Of a stretch of DNA of 64,000 bases, positions 56,701-64,000 are shown piece by piece. The notes beneath the pieces were generated by a model. That model was given only the letters and a program-made list of their open reading frames with translations, was not told the DNA's origin and made no database searches. The position numbers and the translations under genes were made by a program. The DNA is from Acidobacteriota bacterium (GTDB taxonomy: Bacteria > Acidobacteriota > Terriglobia > Terriglobales > Acidobacteriaceae): positions 23,656-87,655 of the forward strand of contig JAJYVU010000010.1 of assembly GCA_021791875.1 (NCBI GenBank), in the 5' to 3' direction. How positions within the stretch are numbered: position 1 is the stretch's first letter; each line of letters starts with the position of its first letter.

Positions 56701-56756
56701 ACAAAATGCCCAACGGCGCTCCAAACCAGCTTGTGCAGATCACTTCAGGGAAATAA
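53739..56756 (+). CDS. Molybdopterin oxidoreductase, YjgC/YrhE-type putative formate dehydrogenase alpha subunit
   Basis: A 1005-residue Mo-bis-MGD enzyme. An N-terminal [2Fe-2S] ferredoxin domain has Cys53, 64, 67 and 79. A His/Cys cluster region follows (GRHMLYCTVCDNNNSDCTVH). Two [4Fe-4S] ferredoxin motifs come next (CILCGRCVEAC about 164, CVSCGHCVTVC about 207), and the catalytic domain opens with CTYCGVGC (about 281). The Mo ligand is predicted as Cys408 in NCSRYCQSPA. The next residue is Gln409, where classic formate dehydrogenases such as E. coli FdhF have His. This CQ pattern is, from memory, shared by B. subtilis YjgC-like proteins, so formate as substrate is likely but unproven. It is followed 3 bp later by its usual DUF1641 partner. 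Confidence 0.93.
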   Translation: MDHTPTNPSVSQNLSNAGTSCRIRINGTDLEAHTGERLIDAVNRAAIQLPQVCYEPHLGPIQTCDTCLVEINGELARACSTTVTPGMTVATATPAAQRAQSEAFDRILGRHMLYCTVCDNNNSDCTVHNTTAMLHVEHQKYPYQPKPYPQDHSNPFYRYDPSQCILCGRCVEACQNYQVNETLSINWESEHPRVLWDGGHEIGGSSCVSCGHCVTVCPCNALMEKSMLGQAGYLTHWPQQALDEMIEVVKGIEPEIGYGPILQASETEAALRKIRTRQTKTVCTYCGVGCSFDVWTRDRHILKIQPGSGPANDISTCVKGKFGWDFVNSPDRLKTPLIREGSRFREATWDEALDLVARRLTEIKAAHGPDSIGVISSSKCTNEESYLMQKFARAVIGTNNIDNCSRYCQSPATQGLFRTVGYGGDSGSIHDIGQASLVMIIGANPAEAHPVLATRVKQAHKLRGQRLIVADLRKHEMAERADIFFRPNPGTDLIWLSALSRYMLDHGHARLDFLARWVNGLYQYSASLEPFTMEYASEACGVPLSVLTAVAKEIAAAESMCILWAMGVTQHCAGSDTSTAISNLLLVTGNYMRPGTGAYPLRGHNNVQGASDFGSMPAWFPGYEKIDDPEARARYESGWGVPIPTTRGLDNHEMIRAIHDGKLKAMYIAGEDMYAADSNANHVGAGFEQLEFFVVQDIFFSSTCRYADVVLPASPSLEKEGTFTNTERRIQRLYQVFQPLGDSRPDWRITRDLANRMGANWTYQHPSDVMHESASLAPLFAGVHYDRLEGYRSLQWPVAPDGTDQPLLYTKEFAFPDGKARLYPLEYNPPCEAVDEEYDLHLNNGRLLEHFHETNMTGRVPGIHAETPNPFVEISRELAAERSLATGQWVRLISRYGSIRIQVLISDRVRGRELYLPLNTRADNGVNRLTGSHTDRETHTPAYKETPVRLEPLPEKGDAPLPRLNFRFGSRTPQNGVEVQRKWNRSDYKMPNGAPNQLVQITSGK

Positions 56757-56759
56757 ACC

Positions 56760-57215
56760 ATGGCAAAACCCATCGAATTCCGCCCAGCAGCCGACAATCC
56801 CCGCGATGAAATCCAGCGCCGCCTCGCCGACGCTCCCATCGAGCACGCAGAAGCGCTCCTTGCCTGTTACAAATTAATCGAAGAGGCCCATCGCTCCGGC
56901 ACGCTTGAGCTCATGAGAGGTTTGCTTGGCGCCCAGGACGCAGTTGTCTCGCATCTCTCGCAAGTCCTCGCCACCCCGGAAACGGTTAGCGCGCTCCGCA
57001 ACGGCTTCATCCTCATGAAGTTGCTCAGCGGCATCGATTCCGAAAAACTCACCGCCGTGGTCAATGGTCTTGCTGGAGCAGCCTCGCACGCCTCCACAGG
57101 TCCCGCTCCTTCTATCTTCGGGATCCTCGGCCGTGCCACTTCTGAAGATGGCCGCCGCGCGCTATCCGTCGGCATGGCGGCCCTGGAAGCTGCCGGCAAA
57201 GCCCTCAGGAAATAA
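56760..57215 (+). CDS. DUF1641 family protein (YjgD-like partner)
   Basis: A 151-residue soluble protein of DUF1641, found next to YjgC-type putative formate dehydrogenases. The conserved core is LLACYKLIEEAHRSGTLELM, LLGAQDAVVSHLSQVLATPE and RNGFILMKLLSGIDSEKLTA, all helical. It starts 3 bp after the oxidoreductase stop, so the two are one operon. Its role, perhaps an assembly or regulatory subunit, is not established. Its last 11 bp overlap the end of the convergent LacI gene. Confidence 0.88.
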   Translation: MAKPIEFRPAADNPRDEIQRRLADAPIEHAEALLACYKLIEEAHRSGTLELMRGLLGAQDAVVSHLSQVLATPETVSALRNGFILMKLLSGIDSEKLTAVVNGLAGAASHASTGPAPSIFGILGRATSEDGRRALSVGMAALEAAGKALRK

Positions 57216-58299
57216 CCCCTTCCGCCAGCGGCTTCTTCCGCGCCGCGGGCTTCCGCTTTTCGGCTGGCGCGGGTCCCGTGGACTCGCGCACGATTAGCTC
57301 CGGCTCCATCACCACTTCCTTCGGATAGGCCTTGTTCGGGTGATTGATCCGATCCAGTAGGATCCTCGCGCCTCGCGTCCCCATTTCCCTCAGCGGCTGC
57401 CTTACCGTCGTCAGGCTCGGCTGGTGATACTCCGCGCTCGAGATATCGTCGAAGCCCACCACGGAAATATCCTCCGGCACGCGCAGCCCGACATCGTCAA
57501 TCGCACGAATCGCGCCGAAGGCGCAAATATCGTTGAAACAGAAGATCGCAGTGAAATTCCGCGTCGCCCGCAGCAGCTTTCGCATCGCCTTGTAGCCATG
57601 TACAGGCGTCTGATCCAACTCTGCCAATGTAATCATCAACTCCGGATCAATCTCAATGCCCAGCGTTGTGGCTGCCTTGGTAATACCCTGCCACCGATAG
57701 TGAGCATCGCTGATGCTCTCCGGGCCCCGCATAAATGCAATCCGCTTGTGCCCCAGCTCCTGCAGGTGTTTCAGCGCGAGCATCGCCGCAAGGTCATGAT
57801 CCAGGATGATGTTCGTCGCACCCGGCGCCGGGTTATGCGCCGAGATCGCCACAATCGGCACCGTAGCTTCAATCATCGCCGGCGTATCCAGCAGCAGCAG
57901 CCCGTCCACCGCCCGCTCCAGCAGCATCTGCACGTACTCTGAGGTCAGCTCCGGATTCCGGAAGTGGCTGGCCATGAAGTAGAAGTAATTCGCCTTGATC
58001 AGGTAACGCTCCACCGAGTGCATCAGCAGCGTGAAATAGCCGTCGCTCATGTCTGGAACGACGACTCCGATCGACATGCTCTTGCTGCGCCGTAGCGAGC
58101 GCGCAAAATAATTCGGCCGGTACCGGTACTTGATCGCTGCCTCGCGAATCCGCTCCCGCGTGCGCGGCGGTATCGATTTCGCATTCGGCGAATGATTGAG
58201 GACGAGCGAAATTGTCGTCTGCGAAAGGTTTAGCAACTCTGAGAGTTGCTTCAAATTGATGGTGCCTGCGCTTTGCGGATCCGCCTCGACTCTTTTCAC
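57205..58299 (-). CDS. LacI family transcriptional regulator
   Basis: A 364-residue repressor with the [23 protein letters not shown], hinge [15 protein letters not shown] and sensor domain ([52 protein letters not shown]). It is a close paralogue of the regulator at 47073-48152: both have SLVLN in the recognition helix region and KSIP before the hinge. The start is a GTG at 58299; no better ATG is nearby. The C-terminal 20 residues are Lys/Arg/Ala-rich. Its target is not evident, as no sugar gene is adjacent. Confidence 0.92.
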   Translation of the reverse strand: MKRVEADPQSAGTINLKQLSELLNLSQTTISLVLNHSPNAKSIPPRTRERIREAAIKYRYRPNYFARSLRRSKSMSIGVVVPDMSDGYFTLLMHSVERYLIKANYFYFMASHFRNPELTSEYVQMLLERAVDGLLLLDTPAMIEATVPIVAISAHNPAPGATNIILDHDLAAMLALKHLQELGHKRIAFMRGPESISDAHYRWQGITKAATTLGIEIDPELMITLAELDQTPVHGYKAMRKLLRATRNFTAIFCFNDICAFGAIRAIDDVGLRVPEDISVVGFDDISSAEYHQPSLTTVRQPLREMGTRGARILLDRINHPNKAYPKEVVMEPELIVRESTGPAPAEKRKPAARKKPLAEGVIS

Positions 58300-58375
58300 A
58301 ACGTCGTTTTTAGCACGGACTTACCAACATTTGCACTAACTTTAGCGATTTACTTTCGCGAATCCTATCCAAACC

Positions 58376-60199
58376 CTAGGTCAGGCTGGTTTCTTCCCAG
58401 GTTCCCATCACTCTTTTGAGCGCGTTGCAAATCTCCCCCACCGTCGCATACGCCCGCACACAGTCCAAAAGATACGGCATCGTATTCGCTGCCGCAATCC
58501 CGTTTTCCGCGGCCTCCGGCTCCTTTTCCGCCGCCCGGCACAGCGCATCCAGAGCCCGTTCCACGGTATCGTTCGACCGCCGCTGCCGCAGTGCCCGCAG
58601 CTTTGCTGTCTGCGCCTCCCGCACACTCTCGTCAATGTACAGAATCTGCGGAGGTGGCTCCTCCACCGTGAACGCATTCACCCCGACAATGGTCTTTTCC
58701 CCGGCCTCCACGGCTCGCTGGTACCGGTAGCTGGCCTCGGCGATCTCCTTCTGCGGAAAGCCCTTCTCGATCGCCTGGATCATCCCGCCCATCCGGTCCA
58801 GCTTCTCAAAGTACTCGAACGCCCCGCGCTCCATATCCAATGTCTGCCGCTCCACAAAGTACGACCCGCCCAGCGGATCCACCACCCCCGCCACGCCCGA
58901 CTCGTACGCTATGATCTGCTGCGTCCGCAGGGCAATCCGCGCCGCCTCTTCGGTCGGAAGCGCCAGCGCCTCGTCAAACGAATCCGTATGCAGAGACTGC
59001 GTCCCGCCCAGCACCGCCGCCATCGCCTGCAACGCCACCCGGGCAATGTTGTTCATCGGCTGCTGCGCCGTCAGCGAAACCCCGGCCGTCTGCGTGTGGA
59101 ACCGCATCCACGCAGACCGCGCTTCTTTCGCGCCAAACCGCTCCGTCATCACCCGGTACCAGATCTTCCGCGCCGCCCGGTACTTCGCGATCTCCTCGAA
59201 GAAGTCATTGTGAGCGTTGAAGAAGAAGCTCAGCCGTGGAGCAAAATCATCCACCTTCAGCCCACGCCGCAGCGCCCAGTCCACGTACTCCACGCCGTCG
59301 TACAGCGTAAACGCCAGCTCCTGCAACGCCGTCGACCCCGCCTCCCGAATGTGGTACCCCGAAATCGAAATCGGATTGAACCGCGGCACATACTTTGACC
59401 CGAACTCGAACGTGTCGATTACCAGCCGCATCGACGGCGCAGGCGGATAGATGAACTCCTTCTGCGCGATATATTCCTTCAGAATGTCGTTCTGCAGCGT
59501 CCCGGAAATCTTCTTCCAGTCCGCACCCTGCCGCTCCGCCACCACCAGGTACATCGCCCACAGCACGCTCGCCGGCGAATTGATCGTCATCGAGACGGTC
59601 GTCTTTTCCAGGTCGATCCCAGAAAACAGAATCTCCATGTCTTCCAGCGAATCAATCGCCACGCCGCACTTGCCCACCTCGCCTTCGCTCAGCGGATCAT
59701 CCGAGTCGCACCCCATCAGCGTCGGCAGGTCAAATGCCACCGAAAGCCCCCCGCCGCCGTTCGCCAGCAGGTACTTGTACCGCTCATTGGTCTCTTCCGG
59801 ACTGGCAAAGCCCGAAAACTGCCGCATCGTCCACAGCTTGCCCCGATATCCCGTCGCATGAATCCCGCGCGTATAGGGTGGTTCTCCAGGCAACCCCAGG
59901 TAGGACTCCGGCCCCGCTTCGGCATTCTCGTCAAAGTCCGCCGGCAGGTCGGCCTGCGTGTAGAGCCGCCTCACAGGCGTCCCGGAAATCGTCGTGAACC
60001 GCGCCTGCCCATCCTCGTCCACGTTCACGCCCGTCGCCGCCCCAATTGGCCGCTCCGGAGCGCGCTCCAGCGCCTTCGCCAGCGTCTCTTTCACCCACTG
60101 CACTTCCGCGTCTGAAGGATTGCGCCCCTCCTGCGCCTCGTGCATCAGCTTTTCTGCTGTCGCTTTGGTCGCGCCGTCTTTTTGGTCTTTACCCGCCAT
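58376..60199 (-). CDS. Acyl-CoA mutase large subunit, isobutyryl-CoA mutase-like
   Basis: A 607-residue B12-dependent acyl-CoA mutase catalytic subunit with the TIM-barrel domain only; the cobalamin-binding domain (DxHxxG) is absent, so a separate small subunit is needed. The substrate region reads [15 protein letters not shown], with Phe128 where methylmalonyl-CoA mutase has Tyr. Gln246 in [12 protein letters not shown] stands where that enzyme has Arg. The Phe/Gln pair and its 118-residue spacing match isobutyryl-CoA mutase (Phe80/Gln198). The ATG at 60199 with GAGGAG is preferred to a GTG at 60211. The small subunit and a MeaB-type chaperone are not in the window. Confidence 0.9.
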   Translation of the reverse strand: MAGKDQKDGATKATAEKLMHEAQEGRNPSDAEVQWVKETLAKALERAPERPIGAATGVNVDEDGQARFTTISGTPVRRLYTQADLPADFDENAEAGPESYLGLPGEPPYTRGIHATGYRGKLWTMRQFSGFASPEETNERYKYLLANGGGGLSVAFDLPTLMGCDSDDPLSEGEVGKCGVAIDSLEDMEILFSGIDLEKTTVSMTINSPASVLWAMYLVVAERQGADWKKISGTLQNDILKEYIAQKEFIYPPAPSMRLVIDTFEFGSKYVPRFNPISISGYHIREAGSTALQELAFTLYDGVEYVDWALRRGLKVDDFAPRLSFFFNAHNDFFEEIAKYRAARKIWYRVMTERFGAKEARSAWMRFHTQTAGVSLTAQQPMNNIARVALQAMAAVLGGTQSLHTDSFDEALALPTEEAARIALRTQQIIAYESGVAGVVDPLGGSYFVERQTLDMERGAFEYFEKLDRMGGMIQAIEKGFPQKEIAEASYRYQRAVEAGEKTIVGVNAFTVEEPPPQILYIDESVREAQTAKLRALRQRRSNDTVERALDALCRAAEKEPEAAENGIAAANTMPYLLDCVRAYATVGEICNALKRVMGTWEETSLT

Positions 60200-60370
60200 G
60201 CTTACCGCCACTCCTCGTTGAAAAACTCCTCAGCATAGGCCAAGGCCATCACTGCGGGCAAGGGAAGTCATCATCCGGTGCCGCTTCAATTGGTAAATAA
60301 GTGGAATTTTCCGCGCCGGTGAACGTCTCGGATTCTATCCTGTGCTCAATGGCAGGCATCGGAGGACACA

Positions 60371-60547
60371 ATGAGCGGAAAATCCATTTCTCTCGGAGTC
60401 GCATTCGGACTGGCACTCGGAGCGGCCATTGGAGCCGCCATCCACAACCTCGCAATCGGCGTTGGCATCGGATTGAGTCTGGGAATTGCCGTTGGCGCGG
60501 TCGTCGGCGCCAGGAGGGCTGGGCGCCGTGGACGATCCGATGCCTGA
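60371..60547 (+). CDS. 58-residue glycine-zipper membrane peptide
   Basis: A short protein, MSGKSISLGVAFGLALGAAI at the start. One or two hydrophobic stretches (residues 5-48) have Gly/Ala every fourth residue (GLALGAAIGAAI, GVGIGLSLGIAVGAVVGA), followed by a basic tail (RRAGRRGRSDA). Glycine-zipper peptides of this kind insert in membranes or form oligomers; the role here is unknown. The ATG at 60371 follows GGAGG at 5 bp. It is divergent from the mutase gene. Confidence 0.72.
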   Translation: MSGKSISLGVAFGLALGAAIGAAIHNLAIGVGIGLSLGIAVGAVVGARRAGRRGRSDA

Positions 60548-61401
60548 AGGCCACAAACGCGCGAAGCTCAGGCCCCGCGCCCAATAAGGAGCGGACGCCT
60601 CACCCGCAAACGTCAAAGTGAGATATAACCCACCATTCCCTGCTGCAATTCCGGGCACACATTCCCCCTGATAACTCAATCATCAGGACCCGATTTACAC
60701 AAATAACCCCTCTTTTTGCACCGAAAAACTTCTCAGAAACCTTCGCCGCCTTCCCCAAACAGGCGTAGAGTTCTTTTCAACGGAGGCGCAAGCCCCCAGA
60801 AGGAGAGAACAGAGAAGAAACATTCGGAGAGGGAACCGGCGCCGGAACTCTCGCAGCAGTCGGGAAACCGATAGCCAAAGGATGCGAATTCAAAGTTCTC
60901 GTGGTGTACCGGATCGGAGCGAAACCGGAAGGAAACGGGCGCAAGCCCGCGGAAGCCGGACAGAGCGAAGGTCCAATGGGAACCGCGCACTGGACCCCGA
61001 ACCAGTGCTTCGAAAAAACGGATAACGGGGGGTGGGTGACCGCAAGGAAACTCACCCCTTCGCTGTTTCTGCACGCGTCCCGCCGTGTTATCTTTTCTCA
61101 CCGTCACTGCCTCATCGGAAACTCTCCCGCAGCAGTCGTCGACTCGTCCCTCGCCTCGTCGCATCCGCCCGACCCCCGTTGAAATCCCTTGCTTCTACAC
61201 CGCATCGGGCATTTACTGGGGGCATGGAATGGTGCTGGTGCCGACGCAGCGATGGGAACGTCGATTCGCCCGCCCTACTATCCAGCCTTGCACTTGGGGA
61301 ATTCCCCCGCGATGCCTCGCAAGCGGATCTCAAAACACAATCCTGTACCATGCTCAGTGTGAATCTGCCGCAGCGAACCGCAGCGGTTTCTGAAAGATAC
61401 T
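60548..61401. other. 854-bp gene-free region with repeated hairpins, possible structured RNA
   Basis: No convincing gene was found. Between about 60780 and 61010 the plus strand is purine-rich and holds several inverted repeats. CGGGC-GCAA-GCCCG (60936-60949) is a 5-bp stem with a GNRA tetraloop, and a related GCAA hairpin lies near 60783-60797. GCACTGG/CCAGTGC spans 60987-61008, and GAGAG..CCGGC with GCCGG..CTCTC spans 60827-60852. Two roughly 50-nt modules starting GGCGCAAGCCC (60785 and 60938) are similar to each other. A 143-codon open frame on the minus strand (60733-61164) covers it but has no known motif. Confidence 0.45.
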
Positions 61402-63423
61402 ATGGCAATCAAGACTGATCCAGGCTCTTCGTACTACAGATCTCAGCCAACCGCGCCACGGGTTCTCGAACTGCCTACCCGTGAATCCAGCCAGTCTTCC
61501 GGCTCATGGTGGGGCCGCTGGTTTTCCAGCGGCGGAAGAATTGATGAACCCCATCACATCGGCCGCGGATACCCGTGGTACAAGGTCGTTTGCCTTACCG
61601 GTGTCGATTACTTCTCGACCCTCGCCTATCAGGCTGGCATTGCTCTCGTCGCTGCCGGCTTGCTGGCTCCCGTTGCGACGCTCGCGCTCGTGCTGGTGAC
61701 CTTGCTCGGCGCTTTGCCCGTCTACTGCGTGGTCGCCCGCCGCTCGTTTGTGGGCCAGGGTTCCATCGCCATGCTCGAGCATCTGCTCGGCGGCTGGAAA
61801 TCCAAAATATTTGTCCTGGTCCTCATCGGCTTCGCCACAACGGACTTCGTCATCACCATGACGCTCTCCGCCGCAGACGCCGCCCGTCACGCCGTCGCCA
61901 ATTCGTTTCTTCACCCCTATCTCGGAAACAGCCAATTCGGCATCACCGTCCTGCTCCTGTTCATCCTCGCGGTCGTCTTTTTCATCGGATTCAGGGAAGC
62001 CATCAACCTCGCCGTCGCCATCGTCATTCCTTTTCTCGGACTCAACCTCTTCGTGCTCGGCGTCGGCCTCTACCGTATCCTCCAGCGCCCGGCCATGGTC
62101 CTGCATTGGCGCGCCGCCATGCTGGCCAGCACCGGAAATAACAGTTGGATGGCCGTCATCATCCTCGCTTCCATCCTCTTCCCGAAACTGGCCCTCGGAC
62201 TCAGCGGTTTTGAAACCGGCGTCTCCGTCATGCCTCTGGTCCAGTCCACCGCGGAGGACGCAAGACGTCCCGTCCCCACCGGCCGCATTCGCAATACCCG
62301 CAAGATGCTCATCGCTGCCGCCGTCATCATGAGCTTCTTCCTGCTGCTCTCCAGCTTCGTCACCACCATGCTGATCCCGCCTTCCGCCTATGAGGCCGGA
62401 GGCCCCGCCGCGGGAAGAGCCATCGCTTATCTGGCCCATCAGATGTTCGGGGGCGTCTTCGGCTCCATCTACGATCTCTCGACCATCCTTATCCTCTGGT
62501 TCGCCGGCGCCTCCGCCATGGCTGGACTCATCAACCTGATCCCGCGTTATCTGCCGCGGTTCGGCATGGCCCCGCTCTGGGTCGCGTACAGAAGACCCAT
62601 GGTCGCCTTGCTTCTGATCGTGGATCTGATCGTGACCCTCGTCTTCCACGCCAATGTCGACGCTCAGGCCGGAGCCTACGCCACCGGCGTCCTCGTGCTC
62701 ATCCTCTCCGCCGCCATCGCTGTCACCATTGCCTTCTGGCGCGAGTTCAAGGAAAAACGCGATTCCAACACCTTGATTCTCACCATTCTCTTCTTCATCG
62801 TCGCTGTCGTCTTCGTCTACACCACCATCGACAACATCTTCGAGCGCCCGGATGGCGTCATCATCTCGTCGATCTTCGTCTTTGTCATCCTCGCCTTCAG
62901 CGCCATCAGCCGCTACCAGCGCGCGCAGGAACTGCGCGTACAGGACATGGAGTTCGTCGACGAGTCATCGGCCCGCTTGTGGTCGACCATCGCGGCCAAA
63001 AAAGTCTGCCTCGTGCCAACCAGCTTCTCCGGCGAAGGCTACCGCATGCGCAAAGCCGAGGAGATCAACCGCAATTACCGCGTCACCGAGCCGCTCGCCT
63101 TCGTCCACACCCACCTCATCGATAACCGCAGCGAATTCGTCAGCCGTCTCCGCGTCAGCGTCACGAAGGAACGCGATCACTATGTCATCGAAGTCTGGGG
63201 AGCGGTCGCCATCGCCAACACCATCGCCTTCATCGCCGAACTGCTCGACCCTGTGAGTATCTTTGTTGTGCTCAGCGGCCAGAACCTCATGCAGCAGTCC
63301 CTCCGCTACCTCTTCTGGGGTGAGGGCGAAGTCGGAATGCTCGTCTACGCCATCCTGGTGCACTACTGGAACTGGAACGGACGCAAAGCCGACCGCCCCA
63401 CGCTATTCCTCACCACCGCCTGA
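61402..63423 (+). CDS. APC superfamily permease with C-terminal cytosolic domain
   Basis: A 673-residue secondary transporter. Residues 1-55 are polar, then YPWYKVVCLTGVDYFSTLAY leads into about 12 membrane helices (to about residue 500). A soluble tail of about 170 residues follows (LWSTIAAKKVCLVPTSFSGE, SEFVSRLRVSVTKERDHYVI). The family includes amino-acid and potassium carriers; LALGLSGFETGVSVMPLVQS in helix 6 is typical. The substrate is not predictable. It lies after the long structured gap, so its 5' leader could be up to several hundred bases. The ribosome-binding site is weak. Confidence 0.87.
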   Translation: MAIKTDPGSSYYRSQPTAPRVLELPTRESSQSSGSWWGRWFSSGGRIDEPHHIGRGYPWYKVVCLTGVDYFSTLAYQAGIALVAAGLLAPVATLALVLVTLLGALPVYCVVARRSFVGQGSIAMLEHLLGGWKSKIFVLVLIGFATTDFVITMTLSAADAARHAVANSFLHPYLGNSQFGITVLLLFILAVVFFIGFREAINLAVAIVIPFLGLNLFVLGVGLYRILQRPAMVLHWRAAMLASTGNNSWMAVIILASILFPKLALGLSGFETGVSVMPLVQSTAEDARRPVPTGRIRNTRKMLIAAAVIMSFFLLLSSFVTTMLIPPSAYEAGGPAAGRAIAYLAHQMFGGVFGSIYDLSTILILWFAGASAMAGLINLIPRYLPRFGMAPLWVAYRRPMVALLLIVDLIVTLVFHANVDAQAGAYATGVLVLILSAAIAVTIAFWREFKEKRDSNTLILTILFFIVAVVFVYTTIDNIFERPDGVIISSIFVFVILAFSAISRYQRAQELRVQDMEFVDESSARLWSTIAAKKVCLVPTSFSGEGYRMRKAEEINRNYRVTEPLAFVHTHLIDNRSEFVSRLRVSVTKERDHYVIEVWGAVAIANTIAFIAELLDPVSIFVVLSGQNLMQQSLRYLFWGEGEVGMLVYAILVHYWNWNGRKADRPTLFLTTA

Positions 63424-63541
63424 GATTTTTGGCTTCGCCATCAAAACGCGCGCGGCCCGCTCAACCGCCTTTTGCTTGAGTGAGGAACAGCCGTCACCGT
63501 CGATGACTTCGATTCTGTCCTTTCGAAGCGGAGCACAGAAA

Positions 63542-63862
63542 ATGAAGCAGATTGCCAGAGAAACCGCGATTGTAATTCCGGCTGTTACTGTTTTGTGTCT
63601 GGTAGCCTTGTTGATAGCTCAAGGCCGAATCTTCCCCTATTTTCTTGTGCATAGTCAGTTGGCGAAGCCAGTCGGCGACTGGTGCTATTGCATGTCCATG
63701 CCGGGTGTCATTGTTGCGATAGCTATTTGGGGCTATTCATCAGGAAGTACAATTTGGAGCTACCTTGTCGTTCTCTCTGTGAACGCGGTCCTATACTCGA
63801 CACCCATCGTCCTGTTCCTGTGGGGGCTTCGTCGTCTGCGCTCGCATCATAAGTCAGCTTGA
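63542..63862 (+). CDS. Small membrane protein of unknown function
   Basis: A 106-residue protein with three hydrophobic segments (about residues 8-30, 45-65 and 70-92) and a basic C-terminus (RRLRSHHKSA). I recognise no family. The ATG at 63542 follows GGAG at about 11 bp and is preferred over an ATG at 63503 in the same frame. By eye its codon use is less GC-rich than that of the upstream permease. It is close to the possible mobile-element edge. Confidence 0.5.
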   Translation: MKQIARETAIVIPAVTVLCLVALLIAQGRIFPYFLVHSQLAKPVGDWCYCMSMPGVIVAIAIWGYSSGSTIWSYLVVLSVNAVLYSTPIVLFLWGLRRLRSHHKSA

Positions 63863-63919
63863 TTGACCTATGCTCTCCGAGGGTGGCCCACTCAAGCATC
63901 CTTTGTGTTCAGTCTCATG

Positions 63920-63994
63920 ACATTCTTTACAAAGTGTCCCGGGACATCCTTTACACTCCTCGCGCGTAGCGTAGCGCAGCGCGAGGAGCGTAAA
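63920..63994. mobile_element. Possible end of a mobile element (repeat cluster)
   Basis: Within 75 bp there are two 12-bp direct repeats (ACATTCTTTACA at 63920 and ACATCCTTTACA at 63944) on either side of the 12-bp palindrome TGTCCCGGGACA (63935-63946). A 16-bp inverted repeat follows (63950-63965 and 63979-63994, 15 of 16 paired, 13-nt loop). This density of repeats suits the terminal region of an insertion sequence or a dispersed repeat; any transposase would lie beyond position 64000. Confidence 0.35.
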
Positions 63995-64000
63995 CGGAGA

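Noticed and set aside
60733..61164. Minus-strand open frame of 143 codons in the gene-free region
   Set aside because: No ribosome-binding site, no known motif, and a repeat-like underlying sequence. A coding role is not excluded, but it is not reported as a gene.

Overview
The window looks like a chromosomal stretch of a GC-rich Gram-negative bacterium, most likely an acidobacterium of the Terriglobia type. This is an inference. It rests on an LPS-export/rpoN block (so the cell has an outer membrane), a secreted tannase-family esterase, a secreted protein with an N-terminal carboxypeptidase-regulatory-like domain, LacI regulators of a style common in that group, and many proteins that resemble acidobacterial ones. 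No rRNA, tRNA, CRISPR array, intact prophage or transposase was seen.

Positions 1-3900: lower glycolysis on the minus strand (partial pgk, a RidA-family gene, gap), then a P-loop kinase and a DinB-fold protein on the plus strand. Positions 3940-19400 form a long plus-strand housekeeping block. It begins with a fused LptC/LptA-type protein followed by lptB, rpoN, hpf and rapZ (the enterobacterial rpoN-locus order without ptsN/npr). It continues with an MsbA-type exporter, yicC, gmk, rpoZ, coaBC, a family-4 uracil-DNA glycosylase and priA. Positions 19438-27301 are minus strand: murB, a WecG/TagA-type glycosyltransferase, two ABC-F proteins and feoAB.

Positions 27464-41900 are a mosaic: a small conserved protein, three tandem secreted beta-barrel paralogues, a DUF1810 gene, a tannase-family esterase, an ABM monooxygenase, an exporter, sugar-acid kinases (gntK, kdgK), a possible HEPN-type gene, mtnA, a zinc-ribbon protein, a YkgJ-like protein and an acyltransferase. 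A 101-bp repeat fills two different convergent intergenic gaps here. Positions 42066-44708 encode the last two steps shown of tyrosine/homogentisate degradation (hmgA, fahA). Positions 45379-53565 hold a Tat-exported GH1 beta-glucosidase with a LacI regulator, homoserine dehydrogenase, secreted and membrane proteins of unknown role, an aldo/keto reductase and a carboxypeptidase-regulatory-like protein.

Positions 53739-64000 hold a YjgC-type molybdenum oxidoreductase with its DUF1641 partner, a second LacI regulator, an acyl-CoA mutase large subunit whose specificity residues read as isobutyryl-CoA mutase, and a glycine-zipper peptide. An 854-bp gene-free stretch with repeated GNRA-type hairpins lies upstream of an APC permease. 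The last 80 bases carry inverted and direct repeats that look like the edge of a mobile element.
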